Below, in pieces: positions 34,858-43,778 of a DNA stretch of 64,000 nucleotides (positions within the stretch are counted from its first letter, which is position 1; the number at the start of each line of letters is the position of its first letter). The notes beneath the pieces are model-generated. The model saw only the letters and a program-made list of their open reading frames with translations, was not told the origin of the DNA and did not search any database. Made by a program: the position numbers and the translations under genes. The stretch is from assembly GCA_002282385.1 (NCBI GenBank), contig NCJG01000003.1:62001-126000 (forward strand), written 5' to 3'. This DNA is from Sphingomonadales bacterium 39-57-19. GTDB lineage: Bacteria > Pseudomonadota > Alphaproteobacteria > Sphingomonadales > Sphingomonadaceae.

Positions 34858-36238
34858 ATGCTTCTCGATATTTTTTGACGACCCGCAATGCGACATAATT
34901 CAGGAAGAACGTCGTGATGAACAACGCCAGTCCAAGCGCGAACGCGGCCAGCGTGTGTGGGCTGCCGAAATCCTGATCGCCGGTCAAAAGCGCGACAATC
35001 TGAACGGTAATCGTGGTGATCGTGTCGAAAGGATTTGCAGTCAGATTTGCGGTGTAGCCTGCGGCCATCACCACGATCATCGTCTCACCAATCGCGCGGC
35101 TGACGGCGAGCAATATGCCGCCGACCACGCCCGGAAGTGCAGCTGGCAAGAGCACCTGTTTAATGGTTTCGCTCTTGGTCGCGCCCATGGCCAAGCTGCC
35201 ATCGCGCATCGCGTTGGGAACTGCCGCAATGCTGTCATCCGACATCGACGATACCAATGGAATAATCATCACGCCCATGACGATACCTGCAGCAAGCGCG
35301 TTATCAGATGCTGCGTTGCTGACACCCAGCATGACCGCAAAGTCGCGTACGGCAGGAGCCACGGTTAAGGCCGCAAAATAGCCATATACCACGGTGGGCA
35401 CACCGGCGAGAATTTCCAGAATGGGCTTCATCCATTTGCGGACAGTGGAGGATGCATATTGCGTCAGGAAGATAGCGCTCATCAGGCCCAACGGAATCGC
35501 CACGACCATCGCGATGATCGCGCCAATGAAAATCGTGCCCCAGAACAATGGTATGGCGCCATAGCCATTGTCCGCGCCCGGCGTGACAACCGATTTGGGG
35601 TTCCAGTCGGTTCCAAACAGGAATTCAAATGGCGACACCATTGAGAAAAAGCGACAGGATTCAAATATCAACGAGGCGAAGATACCCAGCGTGGTGATGA
35701 TGGCGATCAAGGATGCCAAAAGCAGCCCGAACATGATGACACGTTCGACTTTGCCGCGCGCCCGAAAATCCGGCTTCAGACGGGTGAAGGCAAAAGCGCC
35801 GCCGGCAAACAACAGCAACAATGTCGCGGCTACGCCGAGCCATTTATAATAAGACAGCGCGCCTTTGTATAAAGGAACAAGTTTGTCGCTCATGTCCTGA
35901 AATGCGGTTGCTTGAAAACCCTGCGCTATGGCGCGTGCTTCAGACAATATGGCTGCGCGGGCAAAGGTGTCTTGTGGCAATTCAGCGGCGATCGGTGCCG
36001 ACAGCACCATATTGGTGACCAGCGATGGCGAAAGCGACTGCCAAATGACCATGAACAAAAGCGCAGGCACAACGGCGCAAATCGCAACAAACCAGCCGTG
36101 ATAATAAGGCAGGCTGTTCACAGTGCCACGTGGGCCACCCTTTGCCTTGCGGACGAAACCCGACGCGCGGGCACGCCCAAATATCCAGCCGATCAGGCCT
36201 AGACCAAGGACAAGGAAGAGCAATGCCGTTCCGGTCAT
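34850..36238 (-). CDS. pstC: Phosphate ABC transporter permease PstC
   Basis: 462 residues from ATG 36238, where a membrane helix begins (M-T-G-T-A-L-L-F-L-V-L). An in-frame ATG at 36343 sits inside the pstS-pstC hairpin and would add non-family sequence. The N-terminal region has two helices and a periplasmic segment of about 100 residues, followed by the six-helix permease with a loop reading M-A-M-G-A-T-K-S-E-T. It forms the phosphate channel with PstA. Confidence 0.93.
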   Translation of the reverse strand: MTGTALLFLVLGLGLIGWIFGRARASGFVRKAKGGPRGTVNSLPYYHGWFVAICAVVPALLFMVIWQSLSPSLVTNMVLSAPIAAELPQDTFARAAILSEARAIAQGFQATAFQDMSDKLVPLYKGALSYYKWLGVAATLLLLFAGGAFAFTRLKPDFRARGKVERVIMFGLLLASLIAIITTLGIFASLIFESCRFFSMVSPFEFLFGTDWNPKSVVTPGADNGYGAIPLFWGTIFIGAIIAMVVAIPLGLMSAIFLTQYASSTVRKWMKPILEILAGVPTVVYGYFAALTVAPAVRDFAVMLGVSNAASDNALAAGIVMGVMIIPLVSSMSDDSIAAVPNAMRDGSLAMGATKSETIKQVLLPAALPGVVGGILLAVSRAIGETMIVVMAAGYTANLTANPFDTITTITVQIVALLTGDQDFGSPHTLAAFALGLALFITTFFLNYVALRVVKKYREAYE

Positions 36239-36306
36239 AAACTTAACATTGCTCCCTTGGACCAAAATTGGCCGAATTCCGCTGAATACCGAACCCAAAA
36301 TAGCAA

Positions 36307-36342
36307 TGGGCCTGGACCAAACAGAGATTCGATCCAGGCCCA
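36307..36342 (-). other. Intergenic hairpin between pstS and pstC
   Basis: TGGGCCTGGA and TCCAGGCCCA form a perfect 10-base-pair stem with a 16-base loop, 24 bases after the pstS stop. The T content after it is modest. It may partly stop transcription or protect the pstS mRNA, raising PstS over the permease subunits. Confidence 0.75.
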
Positions 36343-36365
36343 TAGACGCGATGATTGTTGCAGTT

Positions 36366-37418
36366 TTATTTCAAATCTGCGCCCGTCATGGGATTGAGGC
36401 TGTTTGCAGCTTCGTTTGCAGCTTTATAGTCTGCTTCAGTGGATGCAATCATGCCCAATTTGGTCAGATATCCGCCAACTGCACCACCCTTAAGAAACTC
36501 GGCAATAAATTCCTTGATGCCAGGAATTTTGTCGATGTGGGCTTTCTTGACATAGATGAACATCTTGCGCGCACCGGGGTAGCTACCGTCCGAAATCGTC
36601 GCGACTGTCGGGTTGACGCCGTTCATCACGATGCCGTGTACCTTGGATGCATTTTCTTCCATGTAGCTGTAGCCGAAGATGCCAACCATGTTGGGGTTGG
36701 AATCGAGCTTCTGCACGATCAGGTTGTCGTTTTCGCCCTGCTCCTTGAACGCGCCATCGGTGCGAATTTCGGTGCAAATTGCCTTATACTTGTCTTCGTC
36801 GGTGTCCTTCAACGCCTTCATTGCAGCGTCGGATTTGCAACCAGCTTCCATGATCAGCTCATGGAATGAATCGCGTGTGCCGGATGTCGATGGCGGGCCA
36901 TATACCGAGATGGGCAATTTGGGCAGCGAAGGGTTCACGTCCGACCAGAGCTTTGCAGTCTGTGGCTTACCGAACGGGTTGGCGGCGAGTGCCTTGTAGA
37001 CGTCCGCGGTCGAAAGCACGAACTTGGTGCCCTTGTTCGACTGTGCAAGCGCCAGACCGTCAATGCCAACCTGAACTTCGATAATGTCCTTAACGCCATT
37101 CTTCTGGCAATTTTCGAATTCGCTCTTCTTCATACGACGTGAAGCATTCGCGATGTCTGGCGTCTCTGCGCCTACGCCTTTGCAGAATTGTTCAATGCCG
37201 CCACCGGTTCCGGTCGATTCCAGAACAGGTGATTTGCGTGACGGATCGGCTTTGGCGAACGCCTCAGACGCGGCCTTTGCGAATGGGAATACCGTCGATG
37301 AACCCACAATGCGGATTTCCTGACGCGAGCCGCCAGCGGCTCCACCCGTGCTTGCCTGGTCATTACATGCCGCAAGCGCGAGCGCGCTGATGGCAACAAG
37401 TGAAATTTTCTTAATCAT
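36366..37418 (-). CDS. pstS: Phosphate-binding lipoprotein PstS
   Basis: About 350 residues from ATG 37418 (GGGGACA upstream). Lipoprotein signal L-A-A-C near residue 17. The phosphate site is visible as G-S-S-T-V-F-P-F and S-T-G-T-G-G-G, plus S-G-T-R-D-S-F-H. It captures phosphate in the periplasm for PstCAB. Pho-box-like repeats lie upstream; a hairpin separates it from pstC. Confidence 0.96.
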   Translation of the reverse strand: MIKKISLVAISALALAACNDQASTGGAAGGSRQEIRIVGSSTVFPFAKAASEAFAKADPSRKSPVLESTGTGGGIEQFCKGVGAETPDIANASRRMKKSEFENCQKNGVKDIIEVQVGIDGLALAQSNKGTKFVLSTADVYKALAANPFGKPQTAKLWSDVNPSLPKLPISVYGPPSTSGTRDSFHELIMEAGCKSDAAMKALKDTDEDKYKAICTEIRTDGAFKEQGENDNLIVQKLDSNPNMVGIFGYSYMEENASKVHGIVMNGVNPTVATISDGSYPGARKMFIYVKKAHIDKIPGIKEFIAEFLKGGAVGGYLTKLGMIASTEADYKAANEAANSLNPMTGADLK

Positions 37419-37496
37419 AACTGTTGTCCCCATAGTGGATTCGGCACAGGTTGAACTGCGCTCTGGGGTCCATTAGACGCCACAGATGGCTGATAA

Positions 37497-37525
37497 ATGA
37501 CTCTTGTGTTACACTATTGTGACGG
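37497..37525 (-). promoter_or_regulatory. Three Pho-box-like half-sites upstream of pstS
   Basis: On the minus strand CCGTCAC, GTGTAAC and GAGTCAT follow one another at exact 11-base spacing, each matching CTGTCAT at 4 to 5 of 7 positions. They lie about 80 bases upstream of pstS, directly after the phoR stop codon. The array suggests that pstS has its own PhoB-driven promoter in addition to read-through from phoR. Confidence 0.6.
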
Positions 37526-38767
37526 TCATGCCGGCGAAACGGGAAGCAGAATCGACACCGTGGTGCCTTTTCCCACCGTGCTGCGGATTTCCAGATGGCC
37601 GCGGTGCCGGTCCACAATATGTTTGACCAGGCTAAGCCCCAGACCCGTTCCGCCAACCAACCGACTGCGCCCCGAATCGACCCTGTAAAAACGCTCGGTC
37701 AGCCGCGGCAAATGTTCAGGAGCTATCCCGTCGCCTTCATCCGCGACAGCGAAGTTCAGCATAGCGCCGGATCGCGACGACACGAGTGAGACCAGAACCG
37801 GGGTGCCGTCTTTTCCATATTTCATGGCGTTGTTCAGAATATTATTGGCAAGCTGCCGCAATTGGCCCGCATCGCCAATCACTGCGGGCAAATCCGCGGT
37901 GATGTCGACAGCAATATCTGCGCCGCGGTCCTTTTGGCTGTTGCGCAGTTGGTCCACCGTTTCCATCACGATTTGGGCAAAATCGACCGGCGTTTGTGGC
38001 GGGTCATATTTTTCGGCTTCAATGCGGCTAAGCGACATAAGGTCGCGCACCAACGCCTGCATGCGATCGGTTTCTGTCGCCATGATGCCTAAGAATCGGC
38101 TGCGCGTGGCTGGATCGTCACCAGCAGCGGGGTCATCCAATGTTTCGATGAATCCTTTAACAGCAGCGAGCGGCGTCAACAGTTCGTGGCTGGCATTGGC
38201 AACGAAATCAACGCGCATCTTTTCGGCCGCTTGCGTGCCACTGCGGTCGGCCAAATGGACAATCTTCTGTCCCGGGCCCATCATCTGGATACGCATTTCC
38301 CACAATTGGTTTTGTTGGCCTATGCCTGTCAGTTTTATGGGGTGGCCGCTGTGCTGGGCATCAGGGTCAGACAATCGTTCGATTGCCCCGGCATGCCGAA
38401 ATGCCATCCGGACATTCTGGCCAACAATGTTGCTACCTAATAAGCGCAAGGCGACCACATTCGCAGCCGTGACGCGCGCGTTTTCCACCATCAATATCGC
38501 ATCGGTTGATGCATCGATAAACGCCTGCAACTGGGGGTGCGATGTGATTGAGGCAGCATCGATAACAAGCGGTTCGTCTGGCCGCGGCGTATCGATAACG
38601 GCGTCATCATGATCTTGCCCTTCGGCCACGACGAACAAAGCAATCAGCATCGATACGAACACAACAAGGATGCGTTCGGCCGCACCAATCATTTGCCCCG
38701 CAAAAACGGCGCCCACAAAAACAAGGCCAAAGGCAAAAAGCACGCGGGGAGAAAACCAACTGTTCAC
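37526..38767 (-). CDS. phoR: Phosphate regulon sensor histidine kinase PhoR
   Basis: 413 residues: two membrane helices near the N-terminus (about residues 7-24 and 30-48), a PAS domain around residues 75-175, then the HisKA domain with H194 in N-A-S-H-E-L-L-T-P-L and an HATPase domain (N-N-A-M-K-Y-G-K, D-E-G-D-G-I, G-G-T-G-L-G-L). It phosphorylates PhoB on phosphate starvation and is restrained by PstSCAB-PhoU. It leads the phoR-pstSCAB-phoU-phoB cluster. Confidence 0.95.
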   Translation of the reverse strand: MNSWFSPRVLFAFGLVFVGAVFAGQMIGAAERILVVFVSMLIALFVVAEGQDHDDAVIDTPRPDEPLVIDAASITSHPQLQAFIDASTDAILMVENARVTAANVVALRLLGSNIVGQNVRMAFRHAGAIERLSDPDAQHSGHPIKLTGIGQQNQLWEMRIQMMGPGQKIVHLADRSGTQAAEKMRVDFVANASHELLTPLAAVKGFIETLDDPAAGDDPATRSRFLGIMATETDRMQALVRDLMSLSRIEAEKYDPPQTPVDFAQIVMETVDQLRNSQKDRGADIAVDITADLPAVIGDAGQLRQLANNILNNAMKYGKDGTPVLVSLVSSRSGAMLNFAVADEGDGIAPEHLPRLTERFYRVDSGRSRLVGGTGLGLSLVKHIVDRHRGHLEIRSTVGKGTTVSILLPVSPA

Positions 38768-38893
38768 TATATCAACCCGTCCATGTCATCCCGATCTGCG
38801 GCAATCCCTTGTGGGCTATTACCGACTACATTGCCCCACATATAGACGCAGTTTTTGCGTGCAAGCATCGCCGATGAAATAACGGACATTTGA

Positions 38894-39565
38894 TTATGAG
38901 AGGTTTCGCAAAGCCGCGATCAGATCGTCAAAATGGTCGATGATGGCATCTGCGCCCATATCTTCCACTGGCCCGTGCAGAAAACCAAAGCTAACCGCCA
39001 CACTCGGCACATCGGCATTTTTCGCGGCCATGATGTCGTAGATAGAATCGCCAATATAGGCCGCACGTCCGCCGCCGCATCTTTTGACCATTTCAAAGAT
39101 CGGCGCGCCGGATGGTTTGGCATTTTCTTTGCCCAACGTGTCCGCACCCAAAATGCAGCCCATACGATGGGCAAGGTTCAGGTCGTTCAGCAGCTTGACC
39201 GCCAGGCTCTCAAACTTGTTGGTCACAACCGCGTAACGCACACCCATCGCATCCAACGTATCCAGCACATTGAGTGCGCCGTCAAAGGGCCGACTGTGGA
39301 CCGACACATTGGCTTCATAATAAGCCAACATCTGGCGATAGAGCGGCTTAAAATCGCCATCGGGAATGCCGCCCGTTGCCTCCAACCCCTGCTGCAACAT
39401 CAACTTTGCCCCGCCGCCGATATGTTGCTTAACCGTTTCGGCCGAAAGGGCGGGCCTGCCAACGCTGGTGAGGACATGATTGACCGCGGCGCTGAGGTCG
39501 CCGCTGGTGTCCACTAAAGTACCGTCAAGGTCGAAGCCGATGATGTCGAAAGGAATTTTTGTCAT
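38894..39565 (-). CDS. gph: Phosphoglycolate phosphatase (HAD family)
   Basis: 223 residues from ATG 39565, supported by a GGGAGCG ribosome-binding site; a longer upstream frame runs into the glmU promoter. HAD motif I D-L-D-G-T-L-V-D, motif II V-V-T-N-K, motif III Lys in G-A-D-T-L-G-K-E-N-A-K-P and motif IV Y-I-G-D-S-I-Y-D. It dephosphorylates 2-phosphoglycolate. It is divergent from glmU. Confidence 0.9.
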   Translation of the reverse strand: MTKIPFDIIGFDLDGTLVDTSGDLSAAVNHVLTSVGRPALSAETVKQHIGGGAKLMLQQGLEATGGIPDGDFKPLYRQMLAYYEANVSVHSRPFDGALNVLDTLDAMGVRYAVVTNKFESLAVKLLNDLNLAHRMGCILGADTLGKENAKPSGAPIFEMVKRCGGGRAAYIGDSIYDIMAAKNADVPSVAVSFGFLHGPVEDMGADAIIDHFDDLIAALRNLS

Positions 39566-39614
39566 ATCGCTCCCAAATGGCTGCAAGTTCTGGAAACCGC
39601 AACAATTTGCTGGC

Positions 39615-40973
39615 ATGACAATGCACATGACTGAATTAGCTGCCATCATCCTTGCTGCGGGCAAGGGCACTCGCATGAAATCCGATCTGCATAAGGTCCT
39701 GCATCCCATCGCCAGCCGGCCAATGCTGATGCACCTGATGGCGTCGGTTGATGCCTTAAGTCCTGCCAAAAAGGTTGTGGTGGTCGGCAGTGGCAAGGAT
39801 CAGCTTGAAGCTGCCTTGGCCGGGTCCGCAGAATTGGCCGTGCAGGAGCCGCAACATGGAACAGGCCATGCCGTGCAGCAGGCGCAAGGCGCGTTGGCTG
39901 GCTTTGATGGCGATGTTCTCATTCTCTACGGCGATGTTCCGTTCGTGCCGACGGCAACCATGCAGGCGATGGTCGAACGACTGAACGCCGCCGACGCGCC
40001 TGCCGTGGTTGTATTGGCGTTCGCGCCAGAAGACCCAACGGGCTATGGCCGCGTGATTGTCGAAGATGGCCGCGTCGTTAAAATGGTCGAACAAAAGGAC
40101 GCGACCGACGCTGAAAAGGCGGTGAAGCTGTCCAATTCCGGCCTGATGGCGGTCAAGTCACGCGATCTGTTCGGCTTGCTCGACCGCGTGACCGACGACA
40201 ATGCGCAAAAGGAATATTATCTCACGGACATCGTCAACATCGCGAACGCCGATGGCCGCGTTTGCGTTGCAGTCACCACGGATCCCTTTGATGTTGCGGG
40301 CATTAACAGCCGCGCACAATTGGCCGAGATGGAGGCCGAATGGCAAAAGCGCCGCCGCGTGCAGGCGATGGATGACGGCGCGACGCTGATCGCGCCAGAA
40401 ACGGTCTGGTTCGCATGGGACACGCAAATTGGCCGCGATGTCCTGATTGAACCCAATGTGTTCTTCGGCCCCGGCGTGCGCATCGCTGATAACGTCAAAA
40501 TTCGCGCCAACAGCCATATCGAAGGTGCGCAAATCGCCAGCGGTTGCGAAGTTGGTCCTTTCGCCCGGTTGCGCCCCGGCACGGTATTAGAAGAAAAAGC
40601 CAAAATCGGCAATTTCGTCGAAACCAAAAAAGCGCATCTGGGCAAGGGCGCAAAGGCCAACCATCTCACCTATCTTGGCGATGCGACCATCGGTGCAGGC
40701 GCAAATATCGGCGCGGGCACGATCACCTGTAATTATGACGGCTATTTCAAATATCAGACAGTGATTGGCGAAGGCGCTTTCATCGGCTCTAACTCTGCCC
40801 TCATCGCGCCAGTCAAAATCGGCCGTGACGCAATCGTCGCGGCAGGCAGCGCCGTATCCCGCGACGTCGCCGACGGTGAACTCCGCATGGTCCGCGCCGA
40901 GCAACTGGTAAAGCCCGGCTGGGCGGACCGTTTTCACGACGCGATGCGGAAGAAGAAGGCGGAGAAGAAGTGA
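39615..40973 (+). CDS. glmU: Bifunctional N-acetylglucosamine-1-phosphate uridyltransferase / glucosamine-1-phosphate acetyltransferase
   Basis: About 452 residues. The N-terminal nucleotidyltransferase domain begins L-A-A-I-I-L-A-A-G-K-G-T-R-M-K-S and has G-D-V-P near residue 110; the C-terminal left-handed beta-helix has the acetyltransferase features (N-H-L-T-Y-L-G-D-A, N-Y-D-G-Y). It makes UDP-GlcNAc for peptidoglycan and lipopolysaccharide. ATG 39615, 39621 and 39627 are alternative starts and none has a good ribosome-binding site. Its usual partner glmS follows, but with a toxin-antitoxin pair in between. Confidence 0.96.
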   Translation: MTMHMTELAAIILAAGKGTRMKSDLHKVLHPIASRPMLMHLMASVDALSPAKKVVVVGSGKDQLEAALAGSAELAVQEPQHGTGHAVQQAQGALAGFDGDVLILYGDVPFVPTATMQAMVERLNAADAPAVVVLAFAPEDPTGYGRVIVEDGRVVKMVEQKDATDAEKAVKLSNSGLMAVKSRDLFGLLDRVTDDNAQKEYYLTDIVNIANADGRVCVAVTTDPFDVAGINSRAQLAEMEAEWQKRRRVQAMDDGATLIAPETVWFAWDTQIGRDVLIEPNVFFGPGVRIADNVKIRANSHIEGAQIASGCEVGPFARLRPGTVLEEKAKIGNFVETKKAHLGKGAKANHLTYLGDATIGAGANIGAGTITCNYDGYFKYQTVIGEGAFIGSNSALIAPVKIGRDAIVAAGSAVSRDVADGELRMVRAEQLVKPGWADRFHDAMRKKKAEKK

Positions 40974-41021
40974 GCGATGCTTGACGTCAAAGGGCAAGTG
41001 CCCAAACTCCTTATGATTGCA

Positions 41022-41058
41022 TTGACATGATATCATGATATGATATCAATATATCATG
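41022..41058 (+). promoter_or_regulatory. Promoter and repeated operator of the toxin-antitoxin pair; possible leaderless start
   Basis: TTGACA at 41022-41027 is followed by TATCAA at 41044-41049 (16-base spacer), placing the transcript start at or next to the antitoxin ATG at 41056; there is no ribosome-binding site, so the mRNA may be leaderless. The palindrome CATGATATCATG (41026-41037), TGATATCA (41041-41048) and ATATCATG (41051-41058) tile the promoter, as expected for autorepression by a ribbon-helix-helix antitoxin. Confidence 0.65.
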
Positions 41059-41328
41059 ACTCGCATCCTCGCCGATTTGCCTGATGAAGACATCAAATGG
41101 CTCGACCAACTTGCTTCCGAGCAGGGCAAGTCCCGCGCGGCGGTATTACGCGAGGCAGTCGAAGCATATCGCGCTGAAAGTCACAAAGAGGGCTTCGAGA
41201 AATATTTCGGTCTTTGGGAGCGGCATGGCTCGACTGTCGATGGCCTCGAGTATGAGCGGCAGTTGCGCGATGAATGGCCGGACGTCAGCGACGTTGCACT
41301 GGCCAAAAAGAAACGCAGTGCTGCGTGA
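41056..41328 (+). CDS. Ribbon-helix-helix (CopG-type) antitoxin
   Basis: 90 residues. The N-terminus T-R-I-L-A-D-L-P-D-E-D-I is a beta-strand plus helix followed by S-R-A-A-V-L-R-E-A-V-E-A-Y, the ribbon-helix-helix DNA-binding pattern. The C-terminal half is charged and contains aromatic residues that probably bind the toxin. The stop codon overlaps the toxin start (GTGA). Likely represses its own promoter through the palindromic repeats just upstream. Confidence 0.85.
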   Translation: MTRILADLPDEDIKWLDQLASEQGKSRAAVLREAVEAYRAESHKEGFEKYFGLWERHGSTVDGLEYERQLRDEWPDVSDVALAKKKRSAA

Positions 41329-41708
41329 GCGAGCGCTTTTTCGACACCAATATTGTTATCGACATGTTGCACAACCGGCCCGCAGCATGGGCAGAGGTGC
41401 GCAACGTCGCGCGTGCTTGGATAAGCCGAATGACGTGGATTGAGGTTATGTCCGGTGTTCCTGATGACGCCGCGACCGAGACGGAGGAATTTTTGCGTCT
41501 GTTCGCCATGAGCGAGATTGACGAAGAAATTGCGCGACGTGCGGCGGCGCTTCGGCACCAGCGTAAGTCACTGAAATCGCCTGACGCGATCATCCTTGCT
41601 TCGGCGCAGGTGACAGGGCGCATACTCGTTACGCGAAATACAAAGGATTTTCCGGCCGAGATGCCGGGAATAAGGGTCCCCTACAAAGCAGATTGGGAAA
41701 CAAAATAA
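41325..41708 (+). CDS. PIN-domain ribonuclease toxin (VapC-like)
   Basis: 127 residues from GTG 41325, overlapping the antitoxin stop. PIN-domain acidic residues: D in F-D-T-N-I-V-I-D-M-L, E in M-T-W-I-E-V-M-S-G, D in S-P-D-A-I-I-L-A and the N/D in V-T-R-N-T-K-D-F. Such toxins cleave RNA, often initiator tRNA or rRNA. A longer upstream frame exists but lacks PIN sequence. Its TAA stop is immediately followed by the glmS ATG with no gap. Confidence 0.88.
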   Translation: MSERFFDTNIVIDMLHNRPAAWAEVRNVARAWISRMTWIEVMSGVPDDAATETEEFLRLFAMSEIDEEIARRAAALRHQRKSLKSPDAIILASAQVTGRILVTRNTKDFPAEMPGIRVPYKADWETK

Positions 41709-43532
41709 ATGTGCGGAATTATCGGAATTGTTGGCAAATCTGCTGTTTCGGACCGGCTGGTCGATGGGCTGAAGCGGATGGAGTATCGGGGTTATGATTC
41801 CGCCGGTGTGTGCACCGTGCATGATGGTCAGCTCGTCCGCCGCCGTGCAGAGGGCAAGCTTGCGAACTTGGTCCATGTTCTAAAAACCGACGATGCCGCT
41901 GGCAACATTGGCATCGCGCATACGCGCTGGGCCACTCATGGCGCGCCGACCACCAGCAATGCGCATCCCCATGCGACGGGCGAAGTCGCGCTCGTGCACA
42001 ATGGCATTATCGAGAATTTCAAGCAGCTGCGCGATGAACTCATCGCCCGCGGACGGACATTTGAAAGTGAAACCGATACAGAGGTTGTTGCGCATCTTGT
42101 GTCTGAACAGGTGGAGGCTGGCCATGCACCTGCCGAGGCCGTGAAGGCCGTGCTACCGCGCCTGCGCGGTGCCTTTGCACTTGCGATTGCGTTTCGCGCA
42201 TTTCCCGATTTTCTGATTGGCGCGCGTCTCGGTAGCCCACTGGTTGTTGGCTATGGCGACGGCGAAACCTATTTGGGGTCTGATGCGTTGGCGCTCGCGC
42301 CGCTGACACAGAAAATCGCCTATTTGGAAGAGGGTGACTGGGTTGTCGTCACCCGCGATGGTGCGCAGATTTTCGATAAGGATAATAATCCCGTCGTCCG
42401 CGAAGTCACCACCAGCGGCGTGTCCGCAGCGCAGATCGAAAAGGGCAATTACCGCCATTACATGCAGAAAGAGATATTTGAGCAACCCACAGTGGTCGCC
42501 CAAACGCTCTCCAGCTATATCCGCCCCGTTGAACAGACCGTTGCCTTGCCGCAGATGGATTTTGATCTTGCGGGCGTGAAGCGCATTACCATCGTTGCCT
42601 GCGGAACCAGCTTTTACGCGGGTATGGTCGCCAAATATTGGTTCGAAACATTCGCCCGCGTGCCCGTCGACATCGATGTCGCGTCCGAATTCCGCTACCG
42701 TGATCCGGTGTTGGAAGAAGGCGGTCTGGCGCTGTTTATCTCCCAATCGGGTGAGACGGCAGATACGCTGGCCGCGCTGCGCCACTGCAAGGAAAATGGC
42801 CAGACCATTGCGGTTGTGGTCAATGTGCCGACCTCATCAATGGCGCGTGAGGCGGATCTATTGCTGCCGACACATGCTGGCCCCGAAATCGGCGTTGCGT
42901 CGACTAAGGCCTTCACCTGCCAGCTTGCCGTGCTCGCGGCGCTTGCGGCACATCTTGCGCTCGTCAAAGGCAAGCTGACTGCAGAAGAAGAAAGCGAGAT
43001 TGTGCGCCATCTGATCGAAGCGCCCGCTGCCTTGAATGCGGCGTTGGCGCATGACGAAGACATTGCGGCGATGGCGCACCTCATCGCGCCGGCACGCGAC
43101 GTGCTCTACCTTGGCCGTGGCCCTGATTATCCATTGGCGATGGAGGGTGCCCTCAAGCTCAAGGAAATCAGCTACATCCATGCCGAAGGCTATGCCTCGG
43201 GCGAAATGAAGCATGGCCCAATCGCGCTGATCGACGAAGCTGTGCCCGTTATCGTCCTCGCGCCAAGTGGCCCGCTGTTCGAAAAGACCGTCAGCAACAT
43301 GCAGGAAGTGCTTGCGCGGGGCGGGAAGGTCGTGCTGATTTCCGACGCCGAGGGCATAGCCGAAGCCGGCGAGGGCTGCCTTGCCACTATCGAGATGCCA
43401 ATCGTCCACCCACTCATCGCGCCATTGGTGTATGCTGTGCCCGTGCAGTTGCTCGCTTATCATGTGGCGTGCGCCAAAGGCACGGATGTCGACCAGCCAC
43501 GCAATTTGGCAAAGTCTGTCACGGTGGAGTGA
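41709..43532 (+). CDS. glmS: Glutamine--fructose-6-phosphate aminotransferase (isomerizing)
   Basis: 607 residues. M-C-G-I-I-G places the catalytic N-terminal Cys directly after Met, which fixes the start at ATG 41709. The glutaminase domain has R-G-Y-D-S-A-G and R-W-A-T-H-G; two SIS domains follow (C-G-T-S-F-Y-A-G and S-Q-S-G-E-T-A-D-T) and the C-terminus ends in L-A-K-S-V-T-V-E. It makes glucosamine-6-phosphate for the cell wall. It starts right after the toxin stop with only a weak GGGAAAC upstream, so translation is probably coupled to the toxin. Confidence 0.97.
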   Translation: MCGIIGIVGKSAVSDRLVDGLKRMEYRGYDSAGVCTVHDGQLVRRRAEGKLANLVHVLKTDDAAGNIGIAHTRWATHGAPTTSNAHPHATGEVALVHNGIIENFKQLRDELIARGRTFESETDTEVVAHLVSEQVEAGHAPAEAVKAVLPRLRGAFALAIAFRAFPDFLIGARLGSPLVVGYGDGETYLGSDALALAPLTQKIAYLEEGDWVVVTRDGAQIFDKDNNPVVREVTTSGVSAAQIEKGNYRHYMQKEIFEQPTVVAQTLSSYIRPVEQTVALPQMDFDLAGVKRITIVACGTSFYAGMVAKYWFETFARVPVDIDVASEFRYRDPVLEEGGLALFISQSGETADTLAALRHCKENGQTIAVVVNVPTSSMAREADLLLPTHAGPEIGVASTKAFTCQLAVLAALAAHLALVKGKLTAEEESEIVRHLIEAPAALNAALAHDEDIAAMAHLIAPARDVLYLGRGPDYPLAMEGALKLKEISYIHAEGYASGEMKHGPIALIDEAVPVIVLAPSGPLFEKTVSNMQEVLARGGKVVLISDAEGIAEAGEGCLATIEMPIVHPLIAPLVYAVPVQLLAYHVACAKGTDVDQPRNLAKSVTVE

Positions 43533-43563
43533 TGATGCGCGAGCAGATGCTATGGGGGCGGGC

Positions 43564-43680
43564 ATGAGCGCTGGCAAAATCATCCTGATTGTCGTTTTAT
43601 TATTGGTGGCGGTGCATCTGCTGTTGTTCGGCTACCTTAAGCGACGGATTGCTGCTGCGAAACGCGACAAGGGGCTGTAG
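43564..43680 (+). CDS. Possible small single-pass membrane protein
   Basis: A 38-residue frame with one hydrophobic helix (about residues 5-24) and a basic C-terminal tail (L-K-R-R-I-A-A-A-K-R). It starts 32 bases after glmS, with a G-rich stretch upstream, and a terminator follows before argD, so it would be co-transcribed with glmS. ATG 43552 is an alternative start. Size and composition fit small membrane proteins, but I do not recognise a family. Confidence 0.5.
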   Translation: MSAGKIILIVVLLLVAVHLLLFGYLKRRIAAAKRDKGL

Positions 43681-43778
43681 CCGCTGCGCGTCAATGCGCC
43701 GATAGCAGGGGTGATACAGCAGCGGTCGCACGGGTTGATTTGCCATATTTGCAAGCTTATAGCGGCAGGGCAAAAACA

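Noticed and set aside
40989..41002. GGGCA-AG-TGCCC hairpin after glmU as a terminator
   Set aside because: The stem has only 5 base pairs and no T tract follows, so read-through towards the toxin-antitoxin pair and glmS is likely.
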